DNA from: Moniliophthora roreri
Lineage: Eukaryota; Basidiomycota; Agaricomycetes; Agaricales; Marasmiaceae
DNA length: 64,000 bases
Assembly (NCBI GenBank): GCA_001466705.2
Contig: LATX02000123.1
Span: 558,001-622,000, forward strand
Direction of reading: 5' to 3'
Shown in pieces: positions 1-11,985 of this stretch (position 1 is its first letter; each line of letters opens with the position of its first letter). Position numbers and translations under genes: made by a program. The notes beneath the pieces are model-generated. The model made no database searches and was not told where the DNA came from. It saw only the letters and a program-made list of their open reading frames with translations.

Positions 1-135
1 CTTGTTCCCAACAATGTCCGTCATTTCCAAGAAAGTTATTCAGATAATTTAGAGGTGGATGTTGATCAAGAAGAAATAAGCAAGCAGAAGGAGACGAGGA
101 AAGCGTACAGGAATTGCTGGATGAGGACAACATGA
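1..135 (+). CDS. possible 3' end of a gene entering from the left edge
   Basis: The frame starting at base 1 is open for 44 codons and ends with TGA at 133-135. The encoded segment is charged and rich in E, K and Q. It could be the last exon of an upstream gene or simply chance open sequence ahead of the next gene. No family was recognised. Confidence 0.2.
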   Translation, partial: LVPNNVRHFQESYSDNLEVDVDQEEISKQKETRKAYRNCWMRTT

Positions 136-286
136 GGCAGTCGTCAGTCGATCAAGATAAGATTTCTGATATCGGACCCGTGACTGAGTCCCGATGCGTC
201 ATCCCATCCTCACAAATATCTCGCCCATCTTTTACTCATCTACCACCACCTATCACTCAAAGGTTGAGCTAGAAGACTCTGCAATA

Positions 287-1257
287 ATGGCACCGAAAGG
301 AGGAAATGCAAAGAAGGAAGCTGGCCGTGCAAAGAAGGCTGAGAATGAAGCGAAAAAGGCCGAGGCTGTAGCTGCTGAGCGGGTATGTGTCCTTGATTGT
401 CGTCTGGAGGGCGCGGAAGACGACTTATTCACTTCACAGGAACGTAAAGAGGCAGCTGAATGGATAGATCCGATGTCAAAATCTTCAAAGTCTAAAGCCG
501 AGAAGGAGGAAAAACGCAAAGCCGATTTGGCACGAAAGGCGGAGAATGCTCGATTGCTGGATGAAGAAGAGAAGGGATCAGCTGCCAAGGCAAGGAATCG
601 TTCTTCTTCTCGATCTCTCTCAATATTAATGATTTCTTATTACAGGTGAAGAGCGCACCGAAAGCCGGAGCGAAGAAGAAGGCTGCAGAAAAGCCTGCTG
701 GACCTGGAGCACTGGCTGCAGGCGGTGGATTGGACGCTGTCTCTACCAAGGACGAGAAACCCGGGACCGAGGCGCCGAAGGAAGTTGAGAGCTATGCAGC
801 CACCGGAATTGATAACATGCTCGATCTGCTTGAAGTCGTTAACGCCAAGACGGATAAAGCGAGTGTTGGTGCACAGGCTGCTGGTATCGAGAGACATCCT
901 GAGGTATGTTTACTCTTGGCTCCTCATTCTTGCATTTTCTGACGACATCATGATTTGATCAGAGGCGATTCAAAGCAGCATTCGAGGCGTACTCTGAACG
1001 CGAGCTTCCTCAACTTCGCAAAGACTATCCGGGTCTCAGGCTGCAGCAGTACAAGGATCTGCTATACAAGCAGTTCCAGAAGAGCGAGGAGAATCCGTGA
1101 GCACTTTCTGGCTGAATAGAGTTATGATGAATGCTTAATATGCTGCACTCACAGATTCAACCAAACAACCGTCGCCTACAACGCGAGCAAGGACGAAAAG
1201 GTCTCTGCACTAAAGGATCGGCAGAAAGGTATCGAGGAGAGATTGCGCGAGGATTGA
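287..1257 (+). CDS. CCDC124/Lso2-like ribosome-associated coiled-coil protein
   Basis: Five exons (287-382, 440-589, 646-903, 963-1096, 1155-1257) join in phase into 246 aa. The N-terminus is a Lys/Ala/Glu-rich helix, as in CCDC124 and yeast Lso2, which bind the ribosomal intersubunit space around dormancy and recovery. The C-terminal half carries the family block: IERHPE joined to RRFKAAFEAY across intron 3, then the LPxLRxxYPGLRLxQYKDLLYKQFQKSxxNPFNQ region. This matches human CCDC124 closely in order and spacing. Intron 2 (590-645) starts with GCAAGG instead of GT; splicing there restores the frame, while the unspliced reading hits a stop. The start lies in a good context at 287. The protein is probably cytosolic and ribosome-bound. 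The family call is firm; the role is inferred from homologues. Confidence 0.88.
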
Positions 1258-1669
1258 AGTTGCTCAAGGTTATCGATACTATGAGGCTCCGCTGCTACGG
1301 GAGAGCAGGACCGGAGGTGTGGAAGGTTGAGGTCGGCTAAGACAGGAGATACATGATGCCGATAAAACTCTACGACATCGGTCGTACACTATGTACCTAT
1401 AACCTTGTTTACCCGTTCTGTGGTACCAAAGGCAAGAGATTCGGCCAGGATCGTTTACGTTTTGAATGAAGAGTCTGTCACAAACAGCTACTGTGGTGTG
1501 GTGTACTAGCGATGCAATTAACACGTGAACTCAGGACACCGTTAGAGCAATCCAGGAACGCCTTCCCGGCCAACTCATGCACATTGATTCCCAAGAAATC
1601 GAAATTGGAAGCGCAACCGAACTGGGATACCAGTCCTTACTAATCATCGGGAGAAGGGCCGAAAGCGAC
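1258..1669. other. intergenic, nothing recognised
   Basis: This is the 3' flank of the CCDC124-like gene facing the end of the decayed gene on the minus strand. Short open frames on either strand show no family resemblance. Confidence 0.5.
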
Positions 1670-2591
1670 TTACGCAGTTCCGGAGAGGAGGCTGATGACG
1701 GACTTGAGGTTGCCGGTGCTAGTGAGCTTGAGCGCGTTTCCTAGCGTACTTGATACCGTCTAGAGGACACGGATGTTAGCCAATGTCCAAGTTAGAGCCA
1801 ATGGAGTTCTCACGTTGACTAGGGCCACCTTGGCGACATTGCCAATAGAAACAATTCCAGCACCACTGCCAAGAGACTTGACTTTGTCTGTAGCACCAGA
1901 AACAATGGCGGTGATTTCAACAAGGATACTAGGAGTGAGTATGCCTGCGACGATGTCGGAAGTCTGCAGAGATTCCGCATAATCGTGGGTCAAAAGGCTG
2001 TATCCTTCAAACGGGATGAAAGGAACTTGCCAAGTTTCTGGAGTACGGGCTGAACTTGATTCATGGCATCAGTAACGACGCTCTTCGCCATGCATGGTGA
2101 GCCTCGGGCGCCAATACGACTCTTGCTCACCAACAACACCGGCTACCGGTGCGGCCATGTTGGTTGCAGGCGCCAATTCGGTTAGCACATCGCCAGCTGG
2201 AACAATCTTCTCAGTCTCTCCGAGTTGTGGAGAACCGACTTGGGAGGCGGCGTTGTCGACCAAGGATGCAGCAAGAGAAATTTCGCTGATGACATTGGCC
2301 ATGTGAGATTAACCTCTCTGGATTCGAGCATACCCATGCCAGGAGCCGCCTTGCTCAACATTCAGTGTTATGCATATCGAGGATACCATCAACTTTAGGT
2401 AGACGGTTAGATACACCATCTTCAAAGTCTCTGGGAACAGAAGCAGGGACAATTTGTTCGAGCAATCCGGTGTCTACTTGGGGCAGGTCAAAGTCGCCCG
2501 TTGAAGGCATTCCGGCCAGGATGGCAGAGGCATCAAGAAGCTGAACCGGTGCTGCACAGGATGCAGTCGTGATGGCGGCGAGAACATACAT
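1670..2591 (-). pseudogene. decayed secreted protein gene (HsbA-like character)
   Basis: On the minus strand, ATG at 2591 opens a signal-peptide-like segment (MYVLAAITTASCAAP) followed by about 60 residues, and then a stop. Coding character resumes in other frames: a segment from about 2302 (MANVISEISLAASLVDN), one with NQVQPVLQKLGKFLSS near 2060, and one near 1990-1760 with IVSGATDKVKSLGSG. A final in-frame piece ends at 1670 after an internal TAG at about 1757-1759. The Val/Ser/Gly-rich helical pattern resembles fungal secreted hydrophobic-surface-binding proteins, but this is a weak resemblance. I could not find splice sites that rejoin the pieces, so decay is more likely than a missed intron. 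Assembly errors are the alternative. Confidence 0.45.
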
Positions 2592-3414
2592 GGTGAGAGC
2601 AGCGAAAGAGGGTATGTTGAAAGATCTGAAACGAGGGCGAGTGTCTAGTAGACTGGTTGCAGGACTGGAAGAGAAATGAATGAATGCGAGTGTTGACAAG
2701 TATAGCCACTCACTGCAGGTGTATTTATACCTGCTAACCCAATGCTGGACGCTTGGTTTCGCGTAATGACCCAGAGCTCCTTCCCAGTGCAAGTTTCGTT
2801 GAAGATCGTTTGATCACGAAACGACATATCTTTCCGCTACTCCGCACTGTATTCAAGAATCAGCTCAATGTCATGGTAGGGGAGATGGATACACATATTC
2901 ACTGAAACATGGATACTCTTCAAATATCGAACGGTCACTGAGCGTTTTGATGACATTCACCTATTGCTGGCGATTGCAAAACCCCATCGCGCCCGAAATC
3001 TTGAACATTATCCGAAGCATGACGAGGATTGAGGCATGAAATTTGACGAGTTGTACTCAAAACTTTTGTGGACAGTGGTGGTGGAAGAAAAGAAGAGGTT
3101 TAAGACCATTTACGGTAGATCTAGAATTAAATAAAACGCGAAACTGAGTCTCAGAGGTGCGTCGATATACAGATAGATGTGCAGAAATATAAGAACATGT
3201 AAAATACATGTAAGATATGATTTTGAAGAGTATCAATGAATGCTTGAAGGGTCAGCAAGACTACTTATAACGGTGCTAAGATGCTAGGACACTTTGATTG
3301 CGTTCCGGGTCTGGCAGTCTTTAGACACGGTGTTTGAAAGGATCAATATGGACGCCCCATGTCTTGAGGAGCAATGAGAACGTATTGCTTTCTGTCGAAT
3401 TGAGCCGTACCAAT
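2592..3414. other. intergenic, nothing recognised
   Basis: The stretch lies upstream of the decayed secreted gene and downstream of the next decayed gene. It is AT-rich around 3110-3250, with no open frame that has family character. Confidence 0.5.
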
Positions 3415-4520
3415 CTAATAGCAATCGTGGACAAGGTCAATTTCATGCTCGAGCTTTATTGTTTTTTTTTTGCTCGATGCCGGTTTCTCGGCCTCGTATT
3501 CCTTCTTCAAGTCCTCGAGCCGGATCGATTGGAATTCCCGTCCGTTCCACTCGCGTAGTTTTTGCTTGGCTTTGTCGAGCAGTTCTTTGAGTTCTCGATG
3601 CTCTTTCTGTGACATACCGGGGCGCATTAATTGCGATATGAGCAATCGATTGATTCGGAACTCACTTTCGCCTGGTCAACGTCACAACCTAGCTCTGCTT
3701 TCAGGGTTTGAGTAGTATCGAGTGTAGATTGGTATGCCGCCTGAGCTTCGGACAATTCATTCTCGTAGTGACTAGAACACACTGCAGTACCGATCCAATA
3801 AAATGAAGGGAATCGCGCCTTCGTTCAGATGCTGCGCCATCCGTCAAAAGGAGAGCAGAGTTGCTATTTTGGCGAGACTGGCCAAGAGGATCCGTTTACT
3901 GCCTCCCTCGATGTACCCATCAATTTCTTGAATTGTGGGAATCCAATGATACACTCACCAATATCGGAAAATATCATTACCATCGGCTGTCCAGACATAA
4001 CCAATGCAAACGTGAGCAAGCATGCTTTCACTGTTTATCGTACCTCGCCGAGGAGCGTGCGCTCAATTTGTCTGTGGTTTGTGAAAATGCGCTCGACTTA
4101 AGGATCGGTTATTTGGAACAGGTCAATCAGCTCCTGAAATGAAAGGCAACTGATAATCTACCTCGAGGACTCGAAGGATACTGAGAAAATCGGGAGACGG
4201 ATCTCCAGCGTTGTACTAGAAAAGGTCTTTCTCATTAACGATGAGGTTACTACTAAGCACTGACGTGCAAAGGTAAGCGTAAGGGACAACTGGAAGAAGA
4301 ACAGCTGACATACTTGTTGCCTTCTGAGAGAAGTCTCTTCAGAGTTGGCAGGCTCTAATTGTCAACGCTTTAAGGAGACAACTGAGTTGGGTTTTAAGAA
4401 GAGGGGCCCATCTCCTGCCGTCCTTGACTCTTTGACGTATAGCCCCAACGGCCCAAGAGGTGGCTCGACGTCCTTGTGGTAGTAGTCAAAAGGGGTGTGA
4501 CATAGTCTCCTGTAAGCAGC
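3415..4520 (-). pseudogene. unrecognised decayed gene with a coiled-coil C-terminus
   Basis: Several minus-strand segments look coding and are separated by intron-like gaps. One near 4490-4390 reads TPFDYYHKDVEPPLGPLG. Another near 4230-4120 reads DFLSILRVLEELIDLFQITDP. The C-terminal piece (about 3640-3415) is highly charged, with KEHRELKELLDKAKQKL, a predicted coiled coil. In-frame stops interrupt the middle pieces (after KDLF and after ITDP), and I could not build one open model. I do not recognise the family. It is either a pseudogene or a gene whose exons I cannot place correctly. Confidence 0.35.
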
Positions 4521-4815
4521 TCGTACCTCGCTGTAGATGTGACATGTCGCGCGTCATGGGCGGCTCTTGTCCGTTCTTGCACATAGTCAATGCCTTAAGG
4601 CGACGATCCTAAGCATAGGAGATCTCAAGGAAGGCATCTTGACTGTGAGTGCAGTCATCTTCGCTTTCTAACTAGTCCAAAGGTAACATCTTTTTGACAG
4701 AACATGGGCGGCTCGTCGGCGGTCGCGACCATGACTCACGATGAATAGCATCTGAGCCACGAGTTAAACCTCAACTGTCTTTCGCTTAGAGCTGTATATT
4801 CTAGCAAAGCCCACC

Positions 4816-6785
4816 ATGTTGTCTCATGTCGTGGAGCTTGTATCCAGTCAAGACGGGAGGATTCAAGCTGTCAGCGTTTACACAGGCAGGGCCGAAATCA
4901 CTCGACTTTTCAGTTTTGATGCGGAAGAAGGCCAGAATCAGGTCAAAATTACTGGTTTACCAAACTTTCTGGAGCAAGAATCAATCCGGTGCGTAGATAG
5001 ACAACTTCTGCTAGCTTATAGGTCTTGACTCTGACACCTAAGCAAACAGTGTCGAAGGTCGAGGACATGCTACCATTCACGATATCATTATTTCATCTCC
5101 TGCTGCACCTCCCACGACCATAGTCAAGGAGGCGACCAGTACATTATTGAAAGAGCTTGAAATCGAAAGAGAGCTCGTTCGTAATGCTCTCTACCGCAAC
5201 ACTCTATCGGAGCAGGCTTTCGAGTTGTTCATCAAGGAAGCGTTGATGAATCTTCGAGAACCTTCAGGTATTAGCGCGGTAGTCGATAGTTTCAATCAAA
5301 TGGGTGCCAAGGTGGACAAGGAAAAGCTCAAGCTCAGAAGGCGGTTGGATGAAGCCAACGAAAAGATATATGAGGAGCAAAAGCGTATTCACGAGGCTGA
5401 ACCAAAAGTTAAAACACCAAATCAGAACAGAAGACTGGGCATACAGCTTGGAATCGGTGTTGTCGCGGAAAAGAAGGGGAAGATTGAGTTGATTGTGGCA
5501 TACGGTACGTCGTCCGCGTCATGTGGCCGACATTATCAGCCAGCTCATTCTCTGCCCAGCCGTCACTTCAGTCAGTTGGGATGCGATCTATAATGTCGGA
5601 GTCAATACGCTCGCACAAGGAGGTTGCGTCAGTCTGGACTACAAAGCCAACATAAAGCAGAACAGCGGCGAAGTATGATCAGTCACCTCTTATTGAAGAT
5701 CCCTAATCTGTTTGCTATAGTCATGGGAAAACGTGGAGCTGATCCTCGAAACTAACTCACCCTCTTACAACTCCGAAATACCCGAGCTTCTGCCCTGGAA
5801 TCTATCGCAGTATAACGAGCAGTCTCCATGGGGCCCGAGTACTATGGTGCATTCCGCTGCTCAAGCCCCGCAATTCAGCCCGACTTCACCAGGATACTTG
5901 CTAACATCACCAGCATTCTCACCGACATCGCCAGCATTCTCACCAGCATCTCCCATGCCTGTCTTACACGCAGAGCCAGTACTTGGACAGGGTAATATCA
6001 ATGCAACCTTCCGCGTGCCAGGTACGATGACTATTTCCGATGACGGACAAGCCCATTCGGTGTCGGTTGCTCAGTTGAAATTGGATGCAAACCTGGAATG
6101 GATTTGTGTTCCCAAGGTCGACAAGAAGGTACATCTCAAGGTAAATAAGCCACCCAAATCCTCTGGAGATAGACTCTCACACACTCTGTAGGCCGATATT
6201 CTCAATGCGTCCGATTATGCGTTCGTGCCCGGTAATACCAGTATCTATGTTGACGGTAGCTTCATCTCCAAGACTCGTCTACCTGCTGTCAGTCCGGGAG
6301 ACCGATTTGATTGCAACTTGGGGTGAGTAACACATCATTCGTAATGCACCATCTGCTAATGTCCTCACTTCAGTTTAGATCCAACTATCCGAGTTACATA
6401 CCACCCGCGTACCACTAAAAAGACATCGAAATCCACATTCGGTTTTGGGCAGAAAACGATTGTGATCACCTATTCGCAGCGCATCACCATGCAGAATGCC
6501 AAGTCCAGCGCGGCGGAGAGCATCAAAGTAATTGATCAAGTTCCAGTGTCACAGGATGAGCACATAGGCGTAAGGCTAATAACCCCGGGCCTCGTGGTAC
6601 CTAGTCTCCAGAAAGACGGTGATGAGAAGGCAGCTCCATCAGCCAAAGAGAAAGACAGTTCATCCATCAAGAGTGGTACTACACGAGTTCCAATGACAGT
6701 GACTGGTTCTAGCTTGAAGACTTTATTGTCGGGCAGTAACGAGAAGACTCAGGCCTCCGGTTCCCTAGTTGTGCGAGCGCAGTAG
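4816..6785 (+). CDS. DUF4139-domain protein with Pol II CTD-like heptads
   Basis: Six exons (4816-4988, 5050-5504, 5560-5672, 5721-6140, 6192-6322, 6374-6785) join in phase to 567 aa. The ATG sits in CCACCATG. Residues about 15-60 match the N-terminal DUF4140-type strand region (VSVYTGRAEITRLFSF). A charged coiled coil follows at about 100-200. The DUF4139 beta-sandwich runs from AVTSVSWDAIYNV to the end (FVPGNTSIYVDGSFISKTRLPAVSPGDRF, then GLDPTIRVTYHPRTTKKT). This family is widespread and of unknown function. Two oddities: four SPTSP-type heptads at 5874-5957, and a TAG at 6783-6785. The same frame stays open past the TAG to TAA at 6936-6938 and still encodes the usual family C-terminus (WICSIPFQGCANVVMEWEIS). 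The annotated protein is therefore probably truncated by about 50 residues. Confidence 0.82.
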
Positions 6786-7322
6786 GACGGTTCAGATAAA
6801 CCTGACGTTGACGAGACGGCTATTGGGAAAGATGGAAAGATAAACTGGATCTGTTCCATTCCATTTCAGGGGTGTGCGAATGTGGTTATGGAGTGGGAGA
6901 TTTCCTACCCTGCTGGAATGAAGGTCGGAGAGTTGTAATGACGCACTAACCATTCCTGTTCGTCCCCATTGCTTTTAGCGAATGTAATCTTGCACATCTT
7001 GGCCTTGATACGAAGTTCAATATATGCAGTCTACGGTGATGTCACGCCCCACGAAGATATAGGCCTTTCCTGCATTCTTAAGCCTCACGGCGGATCTGAG
7101 CAAGTCGCAGGCCTTTCATGCTACTAACTGGGCAGAATAGGGTCAGGTCACTTCAGGTGTCGCATCCTGATGGCAGTCAGCAAAAGCCAGCTGTTTCGCT
7201 TCGGCCAGAGATTCTCTGCTTAGGGCTCTGCATGGCTATCAAACGAGGCTTTTTCTCTTGTGTTCCCCTTCTCTAAACAAATAACCTGTTGACTAGTCCT
7301 CTGTCCGCCGTGATATTCTTTG

Positions 7323-7346
7323 TAAGTCCCAATACTATGTCCCAAT
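7323..7346. repeat. short tandem direct repeat
   Basis: The 11-mer TCCCAATACTA occurs twice about 13 bases apart in the gene-poor region. It may be chance or replication slippage. Confidence 0.4.
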
Positions 7347-7411
7347 ACTACATTTACTAATACGTGTATATCTAGACGAAGGGAGTTTGAACTTTTATTT
7401 TCAGGGCTACA

Positions 7412-7760
7412 AGTTGACTCCCTTCTAACCCGTACCGCGGGTAACCCATACTCTCCCATAGCCCATGGATTTTTTGCCCGGACTCGGCATTTATAATCCA
7501 TGAACTTTCCGAAATTGTCGGATCGACTTGCTTCGGGGCCCAAATTTAGTTCAGGATATTCAAGCTTCGACTTGCTAACAATGCCCAACCGGGATCAGAT
7601 CAAAAATGATTTAGAACTCGTGTCCAAGAAGGCGTTCGAACTTCTTGGCCATCCGGTTATCCAACTCCGACCCTACCGCTAAACCCGTAAGTACAGCACT
7701 CTCTTACAACCCATATTTTGGGCTGGGAACAGAGGGGTATGGGTTAAGAGGGAGTCGACC
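7412..7760. repeat. imperfect inverted repeat, possible MITE-like remnant
   Basis: The left arm (about 7412-7470) begins GTTGACTCCCTTCTAACCC and continues with CATACTCTCCCATAGCCCA. The reverse complement of the right arm (about 7717-7760) reads GTCGACTCCCTCTTAACCC and then CATACCCCTCTGTTCCCAGC. The arms are roughly 280 bp apart. The similarity is clear but interrupted. No target-site duplication or transposase was seen, so a transposon origin is only a suggestion. Confidence 0.35.
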
Positions 7761-9470
7761 GTACATCTGTAAGTTTATCCGGTAAGATTCAAGAATTCAA
7801 CTCCCAGGGCGCATAAATCATGGACTGTCAAGCTCGACGGCTGAAAGTGACCCCATTTCATTCCATGCGAGCTGCTGATATGGTGCGTAGGTAAAGCAGT
7901 GTCTCTAGCGCAGTGATTACAGAGGATAAAGAAGGCCATATCGCGTAAATTCAGATAGCCCATGGGACCTCCCGAGGATTTCTGACCAGGCCAGCATATG
8001 ACTTCGAGGCGTCGGCACAACGCTTATACCTTTTACACGCAGAGCTTCGAGCTGATATCGATGCCCGAGATGTGGTCTTACCCCTTAAGCCAAATTGGAG
8101 ACACTCAGGTGCGCATGTCCCAGGAGGCAGGATTCCGAGTGACTCTGACAGATGTACCCTATGAGGGTTTATCCATTCCAAATTCTCCGCAGTATAGTTG
8201 TGTATGCCTGTTAAGGCGAGGCTCATCCCGCGAGAAGAGGCGCTTCAGCCTTTTCAGCAACGTTTGAAAATTCAAAAATAATCCACAGAGTTCAAAGGTC
8301 CTCTTTGTAAACACTTTTGCAAGATTTACTCGGAGCCCTTTTTACGACTAACGATCTTTGCGAATTGTTTTGAATCTTGAGTGAGGTGCGGACGAGAGTC
8401 ATATGATATGGGTATTTTCATATTGAATTGTCTCTCGAGGAGCGTTCCTCATATTTGATGGCTAGGTTTTAATTTTGGAGGCCGGCGCTCGCTCAGATTG
8501 TTTTCGTTCCTTTATGCCTCTTTACGAAGCTAATGTCAGCCGGAGTGATCATAGCACTGTACTACCTGAAGAGACGTCAATAGACTCACTCCGACTATGT
8601 ACCTCTTTCTCAATCCATCTCGTTAACTTCGCACGCACGACTCCGGACGCTGACCATCCAGGGCAAGAATGATTAACGATTTTTGGTCTAATAGACTACG
8701 GCGTGCGAAACGAAGTCCGAAGGTCTTGATCGACAAAGGCACTCCGTTTCGTCATATAGCTCGGGAATGGAGGTCCTCAGGGTTGCGATATGCCTAAACT
8801 GGCGACCCGAGTGAGGAGAGCTAACCTACAGATTGGTTCAGTTAGCGTTTGTCCTGATGCGGTGCTACGATGATAACCAGACAAGACATCCCTTGCGTGC
8901 AGGTTTATACCGATGGTGGCGCCGTTCCAGGCTGTTGATGAGCACAAACCTGAGTTTTACCACAGATAGGAATATGTAGTATGAGTGGATGAAGAGTGAA
9001 TTACCTCCGAGATGAAATATATGTAATTATGTCGACGTTAGACCTTTGATTGGAAATCGACTGACGTAGTACGTCAGCGGCGGGAACCGAGCTTTTTTGA
9101 GGGCCTCCAAGAGCTATACCAAACCAAGATCTCGGTTGGAAAACTGGCAAAAGGGTATGTGTGTCAAACCTATCCCTAAAAAACTCTAATTTTAAGGCTC
9201 ACCCATTCAAAAGCAGTCATCTGTGGGCTTGGGTATGATGAACTCGCGTTACTGGGGACGTTCGATCTTTCCTTGAAATGGTATATAGACGAAGTTACTA
9301 AACGAGGCCGACTTAGGAATTTATCAGTGGTGTTCAGAGTACGCGATTACGGAGTTGCTTACGAGTCGATTCTGGGATCGCTGGTAACGGAATAATCGTC
9401 ATAGAATTATCTTGAACAGCCCACTTCAACACACACGATTCTCGCCTAAACCAACGTGGTGGGAAGACGG

Positions 9471-9523
9471 ATAATCGTCAGACAGAAGCGAAGAAGCGAC
9501 TCTGAAGTCGCTTCAACGATTAT
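9471..9523. repeat. nested inverted repeat (double-stem hairpin)
   Basis: The outer arms ATAATCGT (9471-9478) and ACGATTAT (9516-9523) are perfect complements. Inside them, GAAGCGACT (9493-9501) and AGTCGCTTC (9506-9514) form a perfect 9-bp stem with the loop CTGA. No gene flanks it closely. It could be a structured transcript, a transposon remnant or chance. Confidence 0.4.
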
Positions 9524-10635
9524 GGTCGCTGGACGCTTTTCACATAATCGGCTACTCTGAACACCATTAATGAAAGCAAATTTGTGGGGCGACATGAACC
9601 CCTCAATTTGCTTCCATTTTACAGGTCGGTCATCAACAGCTTGCTTCATGACCGGCTAGTGGCCCGTCAGTTTCGGACTTCGGGATTTTCGTTTACTATA
9701 AACAGTGCCGTGGCATCAATGTTCCTATACCCTTGCCTCTGAAAGGACGGAAGAATCTCCGTTTTTGTCTGTGTGGGTATGCCACGACGTTTTTGCGTAC
9801 CAGAGGGCAACGATTATCGTGACCAAGGCGAACATTGCGTCATTCTGTTTGTACTAGAAATCCTGAAGGTGCCGATCTAAGAATGTGCTACAAGCGTTAT
9901 CTGCATCAACGGAATTTCAAATAGAATGTGTGCTCATCTCGACGACTTGCCGTCATTCGGGACCCTCGTCTAGATGCAACTTTTGACCTGATTTCAAATT
10001 TGTAGCGCTGCGGCCATCTCGCCTTATTAGGGTATCTCCGAACGTTGCATCCTAGCTATCGAGTACTCTTTCTTGCAACACAGGCCACTTCGTGTTCAAA
10101 TAAGGATTGTAGTGGCTGGCTGGAATTGATATGTGTATTCATGCTAGCGATATACTTGTATAGATAGAGCTCAAGGACTTGCAGTACATTATGGTGGGTT
10201 GGGTTTTGTCGAGCAGATGCGTCTCCGGGGATCGGAATCGCCGAAAGCGCGAAATGATTTTACGAAAACGAAACTGCAATTAATCTGTAGATAACCCCAA
10301 TTTTTTTCATCATAACACCGTCAGAAATGCTAGTTTGCAATTGGATCCTTACGAGAAGTCATCCAATGAGAACAAACTCACCAGTTCACCCCTTGGGGAA
10401 GCAGTGAACCATTCTTAATTTGTCGTAAAAATGCTTGCCGAATTTCGATGGCTCAGAGCTTGTGCTTCTGATTGCCTCTACGAACTCTTCTCCTTCGATC
10501 GTGATCGACCACCTGAAATACGAGGGGGATGAAGGATATATCAGAGTATAAGTATCGGAGACTCTATCGAACCTATTCCCCGATCCGTGGCTCTGCGACC
10601 ACCTTCAACTCTCACTTCCATAACCATCCATCGCA

Positions 10636-11985
10636 ATGCTGACGACTCAAAGTCGCATTCAAGGATGGGAGCCGGCTCATTCGGAAGGTGATGAGGTCGT
10701 TATACCTTCGCATTCATGCCAAATCTTCACGTTCAACGTCGCCGAGACAGATACGTCGCGTACCTACTCCGAGTCGTTTGCATCTTCCACGCCCTCACGT
10801 TTTCATCGAAACGTGGAACCAGCCTCAGAATTCTCTAATCCTCCAAGGGGCAGTCCAGGCTGGATACCTCGCCCAAGAAATCCTTTCATCATCTTCAGAT
10901 GTGACTACATCCAAGCGAACGCTAAGCAGGACGGTTCTAAGTCAAACAAGTCATGGTCCAAACAGGCGGCTGAGGCATGGCGCAGCCTTCCAGCTGCGGA
11001 GAAAGCACCATACCTGCGGCTGGCAAACGAGGAGAAGATGTGGCACGCGAGGATGTATCCTGACTATAGGTTTCAGCCTCGGAAGCGGTCAGGAGTGAAG
11101 AAGGGCACCAGACCCTCTTCTCGGCGACAAGAGTCTCGCTCTCGTCATAACCTTTCCCCTTCCCGAAAAACGCGGCTCCTGCCTTCCCAGAATGACGAGG
11201 GACACGCGATCTCTAGTCGAGGCGTCTCTTCCCAGCTAAGTTCCACGTCTCCGGCTTTGCAAGATCGTGTTATTCCACCCATAGTTCCCCTCCAGTTTGT
11301 CAGGCGAGACACGTCCGTGGAGGAGATTGTCTACTATTCGCCAACCTTGTTGAGCTCTGGTGCCGAAGCTGGTTCTTGTGACGTCGAGTCCTTGGTGAGT
11401 CCTTGATCACTCGTTCATTGGCCAGAACTTGCATTAACTTTTGAATAGTCGCCCGCAACCACTCTTGAGCACAGCGATACCTCTGAGACATCGGAGATCG
11501 TTGACACACCTCCCCACGACATGTCTCCATCCTCGGCCATCTCTTCTTCATTATCGAACTGGGATGGAGGGTGCAACCAGTCGGTCAAGACTTGCGCCCC
11601 TTTCCACTTATTCAGGACACCCAAATCGCTTTGTCCATTGCCTACCGCTTCCGCAGGCTACCCGTACTGCTGCGGCAGCGCCGACATCTCTGGCATTGAA
11701 GCGAGTGAGCCAGGACATCCAACAGTGGTGGAGCCATGGCAACACAATGAAATGGGTATGAAAGAATTATTACTGTTCACTGGATATGCACGCGATACCC
11801 AACTTGGCGAGGTGAGCTTGGAAGCTGCTGCTCGTGGTTATACCCTGGGGAATTTTGAATATAGTGCGAAGGAATGCGGAGGAAGGAGCGGAAACTGCCT
11901 TACATTCGATATGCCCTACGAGAATGCACAAAATTTGTTCGAAGTTTCGTCAAGTTCTAGGTCTGCTTTTTCTTTCGGTATATGA
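10636..11985 (+). CDS. HMG-box (MATA type) transcription factor
   Basis: Two exons (10636-11394, 11449-11985) give 431 aa. Residues about 79-151 form an HMG box of the fungal MATA type: RPRNPFIIFRCDYIQ, then SKQAAEAWRSLPAAEKAPYLRLA and MYPDYRFQPRKR. The longer spacer between helix 1 and helix 2 is usual for basidiomycete Prf1/Mat-like proteins. A basic Arg/Ser-rich stretch directly after the box (about 148-180) looks like a nuclear localisation signal. The rest is Ser/Pro-rich and probably disordered. Such factors bind DNA in the minor groove and regulate mating, pheromone response or development in related fungi. No homeodomain or pheromone-receptor genes are nearby, so nothing here places it in a mating-type locus. 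Confidence 0.85.

Larger units (their letters stand above)
6939..10635. other. gene-poor region, 3.7 kb
   Basis: No supported gene. Small open frames on both strands (for example 7220-7588 minus, 7998-8267 plus) lack family character. The region holds an imperfect inverted repeat at 7412-7760 and a double-stem hairpin at 9471-9523, listed separately. The last 100 bases hold the promoter of the HMG-box gene. Confidence 0.6.
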
